Source: an uncultured Archangium sp.
GTDB taxonomy: Bacteria > Myxococcota > Myxococcia > Myxococcales > Myxococcaceae
Length of the DNA stretch: 5,895 nucleotides
Assembly: GCA_946479335.1 (NCBI GenBank)
Contig: CAMLFP010000349.1
Span: forward strand, 1-5,895
Direction of reading: 5' to 3'
Shown here: piece by piece, positions 1 to 5,696 of the stretch
Layout: the number at the start of each line of letters is the position of its first letter
How positions within the stretch are numbered: the stretch's first letter is position 1
Position numbers and translations under genes: made by a program
Notes under the pieces: model-generated
Told to the model about the DNA's origin: nothing
The model's input: the letters and a program-made list of their open reading frames with translations, nothing else
Database searches by the model: none

Positions 1-129
1 GATGGTCTGCCCGACCCAGCGGTCGGAGGTGACGAAGCTCAGCCTGGCGTTCGGGTGCCGGAGAAGAATGCGCGTCAGCTCGATACCCGAGTAGCCCGAC
101 GCGCCGATGACACCTGCGGAATGCTGCAT
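1..129 (-). CDS. argC: N-acetyl-gamma-glutamyl-phosphate reductase, N-terminal fragment (cut by window edge)
   Basis: The first 43 residues are visible; the gene runs out of the window at base 1. ArgC reduces N-acetyl-glutamyl phosphate to the semialdehyde with NADPH in the cytoplasm, the third step of arginine biosynthesis. The visible part starts MQHSAGVIGASGYSGIEL: a beta strand followed by the glycine-rich NADP-binding turn GASGYSG (residues 9-15), then RILLRHPNARL and VTSDRWVGQ, matching the usual start of ArgC (GASGYxGxEL, then RHP). The ATG at 129 puts the glycine loop at the expected distance from the N terminus. The frame stays open upstream to a TGA at 241-243 and contains a GTG at 229-231, but that codon lies inside the upstream operon's terminator hairpin, so it is unlikely to be the start. 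No clear Shine-Dalgarno precedes the ATG. The catalytic cysteine region lies outside the window. Confidence 0.9.
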   Translation of the reverse strand, partial: MQHSAGVIGASGYSGIELTRILLRHPNARLSFVTSDRWVGQTI

Positions 130-138
130 GGGGCGCGG

Positions 139-167
139 CGTGTAGAACCAGCGCCCCGGCAGATCAA
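139..167 (-). promoter_or_regulatory. Possible argC promoter
   Basis: On the minus strand TTGATC (162-167) and TACACG (139-144) are separated by 17 bases, a sigma70-like spacing. The -35 match is fair and the -10 match weak. The -10 box ends 9 bases before the argC ATG, so transcription would begin almost at the start codon. This would fit a very short or absent leader, and no Shine-Dalgarno is visible. A promoter somewhere in 130-198 is expected, because the upstream operon is terminated just before it. The exact boxes are a guess. Confidence 0.3.
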
Positions 168-198
168 CCTCGACAACCGGAGTTCGGGGGGCCGACGC

Positions 199-239
199 AA
201 AAAGAAAACCGGAGCACGGCGCACAGGCCACGCTCCGGT
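199..239 (-). terminator. Rho-independent terminator of the sigma/anti-sigma/Spy-like operon
   Basis: On the minus strand a perfect 8-bp stem, ACCGGAGC (239-232) with GCTCCGGT (215-208), encloses a 16-base loop. It is followed at once by TTTCTTTTT (207-199). It begins 17 bases after the stop codon of the Spy-like gene, exactly where an intrinsic terminator belongs. The T-run stands out in this GC-rich sequence. It separates the stress operon from argC, which lies downstream on the same strand. Confidence 0.88.
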
Positions 240-256
240 GTCACAGCGGGGAAACG

Positions 257-763
257 TCAGCGCGCCGCGGGCTGCGCGTCGTGGCGCTGGTGGTGCCGGC
301 CCTTCTTGCCCATGCCGTGGCCCTCCCGCGAGAGCTGGCCGAGCGCCATCGCCAGCTTCGCCTTCTTCTGCGGGGTCAGCCCCTGCGCCAGCGACGCGTA
401 GAGTTCCTTGTCGAGCGCCGCCATCTGCGCGCGGCCGTCGAGCACCGTGGCGACGTTGGCGTCGATGTTGGCCAGCGCCGCGGCGTCACCGTCCGACGCG
501 TCCTTCACGGCCTTCATCGCCTTGAACATCTCCAGGCGCAGCGGCTGGCGGCGCGCCTCGAAGCCCTTGAGCTTCTCGGAGAGCTTGAGCGAGTCGGCCT
601 CCTTCAGCTCCAGCGCCTCGCTGATGGCGACCACGGCCTTGAGGTGGAACTCCTGGGCCTTCTCCTCGAAGCGCTGTTCGAAGCGGCCCTCCCGGTTGCC
701 GTTGCCGGCGAACGCGGCGAGTGACGAGAGCGCAACCACCACGAGCATCATCCTGGTCTTCAT
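257..763 (-). CDS. Secreted Spy/CpxP-like (LTxxQ-type) periplasmic protein, putative envelope or metal stress sensor
   Basis: A 168-residue protein. Residues 1-19 form a signal peptide (MKTRMM, hydrophobic core, AFA before G20), so it acts in the periplasm. The mature part is almost wholly helical and highly charged, with no cysteine. Residues 129-132 read LTPQ, followed by KKAKL, resembling the LTxxQ motif of the Spy/CpxP/ZraP/CnrX group of helical-hairpin chaperones and metal sensors. The size also fits. The C terminus is glycine-, lysine- and histidine-rich (H149, H157, H158, H161), a possible metal-binding tail. The ATG at 763 follows the anti-sigma stop by one base and has a good AAGGAG Shine-Dalgarno at 773-778. 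As third gene of an ECF operon it probably modulates the anti-sigma factor from outside the membrane, or is the operon's protective output. Family membership is inferred from motif and architecture; the ligand is unknown. Confidence 0.8.
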   Translation of the reverse strand: MKTRMMLVVVALSSLAAFAGNGNREGRFEQRFEEKAQEFHLKAVVAISEALELKEADSLKLSEKLKGFEARRQPLRLEMFKAMKAVKDASDGDAAALANIDANVATVLDGRAQMAALDKELYASLAQGLTPQKKAKLAMALGQLSREGHGMGKKGRHHQRHDAQPAAR

Positions 764-764
764 T

Positions 765-1184
765 TCAGAGGTCTCCTTCGGTCGGCGACGGCCAACCCAC
801 TTCGAGAAACACTTCGTCGTCGGAAAGGTTGGGCTCGGTCAGCGCGACGGGCTCCACCTTCGCGGGGGCCGGCGGCGTCACGGGCGCGGGGCGCAGCTTG
901 AGCATCACGCCCGAGGCGAGGAGCGCGCCCACGCCCGCGGCAATCAGGTAGCCCACGCTGCGGCGCGCGAGGCTGAGGCGCACCGGAGGTTGCCGCCACG
1001 CGCGCTGCACCGTCGCCGCCACGCTGGAGAGCATCAACCGCTCGGCGTCGCTCATCGCCGGCAGCGTGGCGAGGCCCAGCACGCGCGCGGTCTCCTGACA
1101 CGACGGGCACGTGGCGAGGTGCGCCTGCACCGCCGGCGACGCCTCTCCGCCCGAGAGCTCGAGTTCGACTTCTTCGCACGTCAT
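765..1184 (-). CDS. Anti-sigma factor with N-terminal zinc finger and one membrane segment
   Basis: A 139-residue single-pass membrane protein that should hold the ECF sigma factor encoded just upstream. Residues 1-35 carry the zf-HC2/ZAS signature: H22-x3-C26-x2-C29, with C3 as likely fourth ligand (MTCEEVE, HLATCPSC). A linker of about 45 residues leads to a hydrophobic segment at about 77-97 (VGYLIAAGVGALLASGVML). Two arginines (R74, R75) precede it, placing the N terminus in the cytoplasm. A short proline-rich acidic tail of about 40 residues would lie in the periplasm, where the secreted product of the next gene could contact it. The start ATG overlaps the sigma stop as ATGA and has a strong GGAGGT Shine-Dalgarno (1190-1195), so the two genes are probably translationally coupled. 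Released sigma would be expected to activate its own operon, although no autoregulatory promoter was identified. Confidence 0.9.
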   Translation of the reverse strand: MTCEEVELELSGGEASPAVQAHLATCPSCQETARVLGLATLPAMSDAERLMLSSVAATVQRAWRQPPVRLSLARRSVGYLIAAGVGALLASGVMLKLRPAPVTPPAPAKVEPVALTEPNLSDDEVFLEVGWPSPTEGDL

Positions 1185-1801
1185 GACGCACCTCCGAGTT
1201 TCGCGACCTCTTCCTTCAGCCGCTTCACCGCGTAATGAAAATGGGCCTTCGCGTTCCCCTCGGTGATGTCGAGGACGCGGGCGATCTCAGCGAACGGCAA
1301 GCCGCCGTCGATGCGCAGCGAGAAGACCTCGCGTTGGCGCGGCGGCAGCTCCAGCACCGCGCGCCGGGTGAGGTCCTCCGCCTGTTTGCGCTCCAGCGCC
1401 TCGTGCGCGCCGGGCGCCTGCGGGCGCTCGACGTCGACCGACTCCACCTGCGCCCATGCCCAGCGGCCCGCGTCGCGCGCGTGGTTCTTCGCGAGGTTGA
1501 CAGCGATGCGCAGGAGCCACGCCTTGAAGGGCGTCGGGCCGTCGCTGCCGTCGAACCGGGCCTGCGTGCGCTCCGCGTGCTCCAGGGCCTGCAGAAACGC
1601 GCGCTGCGTGAGGTCCCTCGCGTCTTCACGGCTCTTCGCGAAGCGCCGCACCACCCGGTACACCGTGTCTTGATGGCGGCGCACCAGCACGCCGAAGGCC
1701 GCGCCGTCGCCCTCGAAGAACGCGCGCAGCAGGTCGCCCTCGGAGCGCTCGCCGGAGGCGCCGCCGTCGATGACCCGCAGCTCTGGCACATGGGCGCTCA
1801 T
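1181..1801 (-). CDS. ECF-type RNA polymerase sigma factor
   Basis: A 206-residue sigma70-family ECF factor with regions 2 and 4 only. Region 2 covers about residues 22-110: DLLRAFFEGDGAAFGVLVRR, then EDARDLTQRAFLQAL at 59-73, the core-binding helix that usually reads DLTQEvF, then FKAWLLRIAVNLAKNHAR at 92-109. A variable linker follows. Region 4 spans about 144-197: LELPPRQREVFSLR, then the helix-turn-helix FAEIARVLDITEGNAKAHFHYAVKRLK, here split as FAEIARVLD and ITEGNAKAHFHYAVKRLK, which recognises the -35 element. The ATG at 1801 gives a normal ECF N terminus; only weak GGAA precedes it. An open frame runs further upstream to 2161, but that part overlaps the CBM gene on the other strand and has no sigma features. 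The gene leads the operon with its anti-sigma factor. The exact ECF subgroup was not determined. Confidence 0.93.
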   Translation of the reverse strand: MSAHVPELRVIDGGASGERSEGDLLRAFFEGDGAAFGVLVRRHQDTVYRVVRRFAKSREDARDLTQRAFLQALEHAERTQARFDGSDGPTPFKAWLLRIAVNLAKNHARDAGRWAWAQVESVDVERPQAPGAHEALERKQAEDLTRRAVLELPPRQREVFSLRIDGGLPFAEIARVLDITEGNAKAHFHYAVKRLKEEVAKLGGAS

Positions 1802-1880
1802 GGGTTCCAACAGCACGCAACACGCGCGCGCCCGAAAGGTAAAGCCAACGCATGTGGCAGGAGTAGCGTCGCTCACCGCC
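1802..1880. promoter_or_regulatory. Divergent intergenic region between the sigma operon and the CBM gene
   Basis: These 79 bases must hold the promoter of the minus-strand sigma operon and probably that of the plus-strand CBM gene. I could not pick convincing -35/-10 boxes on either strand. A sigma54-type GG/GC pair was checked and has the wrong spacing. A GC-alternating run (CGCGCGCG) lies around 1823-1830. Short AAC-containing repeats near 1807-1822 could be operator material, but this is not demonstrated. Confidence 0.4.
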
Positions 1881-2288
1881 ATGAAACTCCCGCCGCCGCC
1901 CGCCAACCTCGCCCGCATCTTCGGCGCGAAGGGCCCTGCCAGCACGCTGCACTTCCTGGTGCACCCCGGCCTCCCGGAGCTGCAGCGCGAGGCCGAGCGC
2001 CGCGGTTGGTTCTCCCGCGGCTTCACCACGCTCTCGGTGTCGTGGATCGAGCTGCGCTGGACACGCGACGGCTGGAAGACGCAGCACGCGGTCTCCAGCG
2101 ACGACGTGCCCTGCCCGGTGATGAACGGCGTCTTCCAGCTCGACGACTGCCCGCCCGGCACGCCCGTGGAGTTCGCGCTGCACGTCGGCCTCGCGTGTCA
2201 CGCCCCGCACGACAGCGCCGGCGCGCGCGACGTCGGCGAGGTGTGGCTCAACAACGGCGGGAAGAACTACACGCAGACCACCGCGTGA
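1881..2288 (+). CDS. Small protein with a CBM21/CBM53-like carbohydrate-binding domain
   Basis: A 135-residue protein without signal peptide or membrane segment. Its second half resembles starch/glycogen-binding modules: a beta strand VSWIELRWTRDGWKTQH (residues 53-69) with the exposed tryptophan of a DGWK turn, then VFQLDD, PPGTPVEFALHVGL (91-104), and a closing WLNNGGKNYTQTT (122-134). The W-x-NN-GKNY ending is typical of CBM21 and CBM53 domains, which bind alpha-glucans. Residues 1-48 are not recognised. No catalytic domain is fused, so it may be a glycogen- or polysaccharide-targeting adaptor; that role is inference. The start is uncertain: the ATG at 1881 has no good Shine-Dalgarno, and an in-frame GTG at 1854 and ATGs at 1800 and 1770 exist, the last two lying within the divergent sigma gene. 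Its stop is one base from the stop of the convergent MshEN gene. Confidence 0.72.
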   Translation: MKLPPPPANLARIFGAKGPASTLHFLVHPGLPELQREAERRGWFSRGFTTLSVSWIELRWTRDGWKTQHAVSSDDVPCPVMNGVFQLDDCPPGTPVEFALHVGLACHAPHDSAGARDVGEVWLNNGGKNYTQTTA

Positions 2289-2289
2289 G

Positions 2290-2997
2290 TCAGCGCCGCG
2301 GCTGGGTCTTCATCAGGTTCGCGGCCCACTGCTCCACCACGCGGCCCAGCAGTTCGCGGTGCGAGAGGTTGTGCGCCTGACACATGCGCAACACGATGTC
2401 GCCGGTCTGCGGCGTCAGCGAGAGCAGGTCGAAGAGCTCCGGCCGCTTCATCGGTGACGGCGGCGGCGCCGGCCGGGGGATCGGCGTCGGCCTGCTGGTC
2501 TCCAGCGCGCGGTGCTGCTGCGTCGCGGCCTCCGGCTGCTCGTACCAGGGCAACGCATAGAAGCGGTGGATGGCGCGGTCGATGGCCTCGTCGGAGGCGA
2601 TGAGCACGTCGAGCCGCGCGCGGCCGGTCAGCGTGCGAATGGCGTCTTGCGACGCGAGGCTGGCGGGCGCGGCCATCGCGACCATCAAGGTGTGCGCGCT
2701 CAACCGGAGCGCCACCGCGCGGTGTTCCTTCGCGGCCTCGAGCGGCAGCAACCCCTGTACTTCCGGCGCCTGCTCTTCCTTCTCCAGGTCGACGCCGCGC
2801 AGACCGGTCTGCTTCGTCAGCGCCGCGAGGATCTCGAACTCCGTGCAGTACCCGCAGGCGATGGCGGCGCGGCCGAAGCTCATGCCCCACTGCCGCTGCT
2901 GCTCCAGCACCGCCTCGAGCTGCGAGGGCTCGAGCGCGCCGAGCTCGACCAACAGCTCACCGAGGCGCGGGCGGGCACGACGAACGGGGGTCGGCAT
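2290..2997 (-). CDS. Stand-alone MshEN (GspE/PilB N-terminal) domain protein, predicted c-di-GMP receptor
   Basis: A 235-residue soluble protein. Residues 11-63 contain the tandem MshEN signature: a 24-residue motif (11-34, starting RLGELLVELG, ending EQQ), a 5-residue spacer (35-39, RQWGM) and a second 24-residue motif (40-63, starting SFGRAAIACG, ending LTKQ). This 24-5-24 layout is known to bind c-di-GMP in MshE-type ATPases. The first motif is well kept; in the second the leading RLG is SFG. The rest of a GspE_N-like fold continues to about 150 (LPLEAAKEHRAVALRLSAHT, LMVAMAAPASL). A proline-rich linker (about 171-184) leads to a helical C-terminal segment. There is no Walker A/B ATPase domain, so it is not a pilus or secretion motor. 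The ATG at 2997 has AGGGTG upstream; a TTG at 3015 overlapping the previous stop is an alternative. It follows the lytic transglycosylase in one operon. Confidence 0.8.
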   Translation of the reverse strand: MPTPVRRARPRLGELLVELGALEPSQLEAVLEQQRQWGMSFGRAAIACGYCTEFEILAALTKQTGLRGVDLEKEEQAPEVQGLLPLEAAKEHRAVALRLSAHTLMVAMAAPASLASQDAIRTLTGRARLDVLIASDEAIDRAIHRFYALPWYEQPEAATQQHRALETSRPTPIPRPAPPPSPMKRPELFDLLSLTPQTGDIVLRMCQAHNLSHRELLGRVVEQWAANLMKTQPRR

Positions 2998-3011
2998 GGC
3001 GCGGCACCCTA

Positions 3012-3590
3012 TCAACGGCGGTACGCGCGCATCACCTTCGCCACGTAGAATTCAGTCTCACCGTTCCTCGGGACCGCGCCGTTCACGTTGCCCGGGCCCG
3101 CGTTGTACGCCGCGACCGCGAGCTCGACGTTGCCGGTGCGCTTGAGCTCCGCGGCGAGGAAGCGCGCGCTGGCATCCAACGCCTCCGCGGGGTCGAACGC
3201 GTCGCGCACCCCGTAGCGCTGCGCGGTGCCCGGCATCAGCTGCGCAGGCCCCATCGCGCCGGCCGCGGAGATGCGGTGCGCGTTGGTGCCCGACTCCACC
3301 TCGACCACCGCGCGCAGCAAGCCTCGGGGCAACCCGTAGCGCCGCCCGGTGTCGTCGGCGAGCGCGGCGATGTCGGCGTGGCCCGTCAGCAGGCACAGCG
3401 GGCGGTGCTTCGCGTACGACCACAGCGCCTGCGACTTCTCTCGCAAGAAGAACGGCGAGAGCGGCGAGACCAGCGAGCTGCCGAAGAAGGCCACCGCGAG
3501 GTTGAGCGCGACCATCGGCGCCAGCAGCAGCGCCGCCAGCCGCTGCCACCACGGCAACTTCCTCCACTGGCGCCGCAGCCACTTCTTCAC
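3012..3590 (-). CDS. Membrane-anchored lytic transglycosylase (SLT domain)
   Basis: A 192-residue enzyme expected to cleave the glycan strands of peptidoglycan between MurNAc and GlcNAc with formation of 1,6-anhydroMurNAc. A basic N terminus (KKWLRRQWRK) and hydrophobic stretch at about 18-37 make an uncleaved anchor or signal, placing the catalytic domain in the periplasm. The SLT/goose-lysozyme-like domain covers about 73-190: YGLPRGLLRAVVEVESG with catalytic Glu at E99, SAAGAMGPAQLMPGTAQRYGV (split here as SAAGAMGPAQ and LMPGTAQRYGV, 108-128), and the AYNAGPGNV motif at 161-169. The usual GLMQ is GPAQ here, a tolerated variant. The start is GTG at 3590; upstream in frame there is only CTG before the frame closes, and no clear Shine-Dalgarno is seen. 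Its stop lies 14 bases before the MshEN start, so the two are probably co-transcribed. Confidence 0.9.
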   Translation of the reverse strand: MKKWLRRQWRKLPWWQRLAALLLAPMVALNLAVAFFGSSLVSPLSPFFLREKSQALWSYAKHRPLCLLTGHADIAALADDTGRRYGLPRGLLRAVVEVESGTNAHRISAAGAMGPAQLMPGTAQRYGVRDAFDPAEALDASARFLAAELKRTGNVELAVAAYNAGPGNVNGAVPRNGETEFYVAKVMRAYRR

Positions 3591-3683
3591 GGCGCGCAGC
3601 GTACCGGAGCGTGCCGACGGGCCGTACTCCCACGTCAGCCGAGCGCGCCCATGAGAATTGAATTCCCGAAAACAGGACTGCCG
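3591..3683 (-). promoter_or_regulatory. Short leader region upstream of the transglycosylase operon
   Basis: These 93 bases separate the lipoprotein stop from the transglycosylase start, both on the minus strand. The part at about 3651-3675 is clearly AT-richer than its surroundings, with overlapping GAATT repeats around a GAATTC palindrome (3658-3663). It may hold the promoter of the transglycosylase operon, but no confident boxes could be chosen. A convincing terminator hairpin for the lipoprotein gene is not visible, so read-through from it is possible. Confidence 0.3.
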
Positions 3684-4070
3684 CTACTTCACCGAGAACA
3701 CCGGCGTCAGCACCGTCTCACCGGCGCCACCGGGCAGCGTGATGGTCGCCTCGTAGCGGTAGGTGCCCGGCGTCGCGCCGACCGGCAACGTCTTGCGCTC
3801 GGTGAGGCGCTCGCCCGGCTTGAGGCGCTGCTGCTCGAGGTCACAGCTCTCGACGTTGGCCAGCCCGGAGTCGCTGCCGTCGCCCTTCTTCAACTGGCTC
3901 AGGCACAGGTTCACCTTCACGTCGTAGGCGCTGACGTTCTCGAGCGAGAGCTCCACCCGGCCGCCCGGCGCGTAGCTCAACGCATCGGTGACGTAGGTGA
4001 CCCGCTCGAGGCCGCCGCCGCAGGCAGCGAAGGCCAGACCACACACCACGAGGTGACGGAGCGCTTTCAC
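3684..4070 (-). CDS. Putative lipoprotein with a beta-rich (Ig-like) domain
   Basis: A 128-residue protein that I do not recognise as a named family. Residues 1-17 look like a lipoprotein signal (KALRHL, then VVCGLAFAAC), with C17 as lipidated cysteine followed by GGG, a common myxobacterial lipoprotein start. The residue at -3 is Phe, so the lipobox is imperfect. The mature part has alternating hydrophobic strands typical of a beta sandwich: APGGRVELSLENVSAYDVKV (34-53), a PGERL turn (85-89), and GTYRYEATITLPGGAGE followed by VLTPVFSV at the end. C56 and C76 could form a disulfide. The start is taken as GTG at 4070 because it directly precedes the signal peptide; the frame is open much further upstream, but that part overlaps the divergent Hsp70 gene and lacks coding character. 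It could take part in envelope adhesion or binding; function unknown. Confidence 0.72.
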   Translation of the reverse strand: MKALRHLVVCGLAFAACGGGLERVTYVTDALSYAPGGRVELSLENVSAYDVKVNLCLSQLKKGDGSDSGLANVESCDLEQQRLKPGERLTERKTLPVGATPGTYRYEATITLPGGAGETVLTPVFSVK

Positions 4071-4187
4071 GGAGCCGGTGAATAGCAGACCCGCCGCGCG
4101 CGCATCGCTTGTGGAACTCTTCAGTGCGGTGAAAAGTCGCAAATTGTTTCGCCCGAAAAGTGTGATGCGCCCGTAGATTGGAACGTG
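4071..4187. promoter_or_regulatory. Divergent intergenic region between the lipoprotein and Hsp70-like genes
   Basis: These 117 bases separate two divergent starts and must carry promoters in both directions. The stretch 4121-4162 is AT-richer than the surroundings. It contains two direct copies of GAAAAGT (4131-4137 and 4155-4161) spaced 24 bases apart, flanking an imperfect dyad around AAATTGTTT (4139-4152). This looks like possible operator or promoter DNA, but no sigma70 or sigma54 element with correct spacing was found and no CIRCE-like heat-shock repeat is present. Confidence 0.4.
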
Positions 4188-5696
4188 ATGCAGCCGATTC
4201 TGGGTATCGACTTCGGCACGACAAATACGTCGGCAGCGTGGTTCGACGCGACCGGCAAGTTGCGTGTTGTGCCAGTGACCGACAAGTCGGCGGTGCTCCC
4301 GTCGGTGGTCTGGTTCCCTTCTGCAGACATGACGAAGTGCCTGGTGGGCCAGGCGGCGCGCACGCAGCTCATCGATGACCAGAAGCACACGGTGTTCGGC
4401 GCGAAGCGCTTCCTCGGGCGGCGCTACAACTCCGAGTACGTGAGCCGCCACAAGGAGCGCTTCGCGTTCGACGTCGTGGAGGGCGCCGACGGGTACAGCG
4501 CGGTGCTCATCTATGGGCAGACCATCCCCCTCGTCGACGTGGCGGGCGTGGTGGTGCGCGACATCGTGGCGCGGGCCACGCGCGCGGCGGGTCACAAGTT
4601 CGAGCAGTGCGTGATGACGGTGCCGGCGCACGCGTCGGTGCGGCAGCGCGAGGCGGTGCGGCGCGCGGCGGAGTCGGCGGGCCTGCAGGTGGCGGCCATC
4701 GTCAACGAGCCCACCGCGGCGGCGCTCTTCTACGCGAACCTCCGCAGCCCGAAGCAGACGGTGCTCATCTTCGACCTCGGCGGCGGCACCTTCGACGCGA
4801 CGGTGATGCGCGTGGAGAACCGGGTGGTGAAGGTGCTGGCGACCGGCGGCGACGCCTTCCTCGGCGGCGGCAACTTCGACGAGCTCATCGCGGAGACGTT
4901 CGCCACCCGGTTGGAGGAGACGCAGGGCACCTCGGTGCGCAACAACCGCACGGTGATGCAGCGGCTCGCGCTCGCGGCGGAGTACGCGAAGATCCAGCTC
5001 TCGCGCGTCGACTCGCTCGACGTGCGCGTGCCGGTGGTGGCGCAGCGGCCCAACGGCGGCTTCATCGACTTCGAGCAGAAGCTCTCGCGCGCGCAGTTGG
5101 AGCAGCTCGTGGAGCCGCTGGTGGAGCGCTGCGTGGGCGCGACCGACGACGTGCTGCAGCGCGCCGGCCTCAAGGCGTCAGACATCGACGAGCTGGTGCT
5201 GGTGGGCGGGCAGACGCGCATGCCGGCCATCCGCAAGCGGCTCGCGCACTTCCCGCACCTGTCGAGCGAGAAAGACGTGCACCCCGAGCTGGGCGTGGCG
5301 GTGGGCGCGGCAATTCTGGGCCGCAACCTGGCGCGCACGCGGGCCAGCGGCCTGGCCGACGTGGTGTCGATGCCCATCAGCGTGATGCTGGTCGGCGGGC
5401 GCACGGTGGAGGTCATCGCGCCCAACACCCCGGTGCCGTGCACCAAGTCCATCCCCCTCGAGGGGCTGCCGCCGTGGAGCGCGCCGGTGCCGCTGGTGCT
5501 CTTCGAGTCGTTGGACCAGACCGCGACCGACCGGGAGATCATCGGCACGGTGCACGTGTCTGAAGAGTGGCGCACCAACCCCGAGGTGAAGCCCTCGCTG
5601 GAGCTCTCTGTCGGACAGGACTTCGCGCTCACCTCGCGCATCGTCGCGCCGGGCGGCATGCAGACGCAGTTGCAGATCGTCGACCAGCGCCGCTGA
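4188..5696 (+). CDS. Hsp70 family protein without helical lid (DnaK paralog)
   Basis: A 502-residue ATP-dependent chaperone-like protein, shorter than DnaK (about 610-640). The ATPase domain (about 1-380) is complete: phosphate loop 1 GIDFGTTNTS (6-15), K73 in FGAKRFLGRR at the place of the catalytic lysine, VNEPTAAALF (172-181), phosphate loop 2 FDLGGGTFD (195-203), and VLVGGQTRMP (337-346). ATP hydrolysis should therefore be possible. After a degenerate linker (LADVVSMP, 389-396, against LLLDVTPL in DnaK) a beta substrate-binding-like domain runs to the end, but the alpha-helical lid and its C-terminal tail are absent. The chosen start is ATG at 4188; a GTG lies directly before it, and only a weak GGA serves as ribosome site. 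No dnaJ or grpE is nearby, so it is a specialised paralog rather than the housekeeping dnaK. Substrate unknown. Confidence 0.93.
   Translation: MQPILGIDFGTTNTSAAWFDATGKLRVVPVTDKSAVLPSVVWFPSADMTKCLVGQAARTQLIDDQKHTVFGAKRFLGRRYNSEYVSRHKERFAFDVVEGADGYSAVLIYGQTIPLVDVAGVVVRDIVARATRAAGHKFEQCVMTVPAHASVRQREAVRRAAESAGLQVAAIVNEPTAAALFYANLRSPKQTVLIFDLGGGTFDATVMRVENRVVKVLATGGDAFLGGGNFDELIAETFATRLEETQGTSVRNNRTVMQRLALAAEYAKIQLSRVDSLDVRVPVVAQRPNGGFIDFEQKLSRAQLEQLVEPLVERCVGATDDVLQRAGLKASDIDELVLVGGQTRMPAIRKRLAHFPHLSSEKDVHPELGVAVGAAILGRNLARTRASGLADVVSMPISVMLVGGRTVEVIAPNTPVPCTKSIPLEGLPPWSAPVPLVLFESLDQTATDREIIGTVHVSEEWRTNPEVKPSLELSVGQDFALTSRIVAPGGMQTQLQIVDQRR

Noticed and set aside
1823..1830. Alternating CG run upstream of the sigma gene as a structural or regulatory element
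   Set aside because: Short CG runs are frequent throughout this GC-rich window; nothing else marks this one.
1802..2161. N-terminal extension of the sigma factor up to base 2161
   Set aside because: The extra 120 residues lie opposite the CBM gene and show no sigma-factor features; the ATG at 1801 gives a standard ECF length.
1235..2380. 381-codon plus-strand frame across the sigma and CBM genes
   Set aside because: Arginine/alanine-rich shadow translation; the sigma factor on the minus strand and CBM domain in another plus frame account for the region.
4113..4193. Possible sigma54 promoters (GG/GC pairs) upstream of the Hsp70-like gene
   Set aside because: The GG-to-GC distances are 13 (4113/4126) and 10 (4180/4190) instead of the required 12.
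4071..4631. N-terminal extension of the lipoprotein frame up to base 4631
   Set aside because: It is antisense to the Hsp70 gene and its divergent promoter region, and would bury the lipoprotein signal peptide in the middle of the protein.
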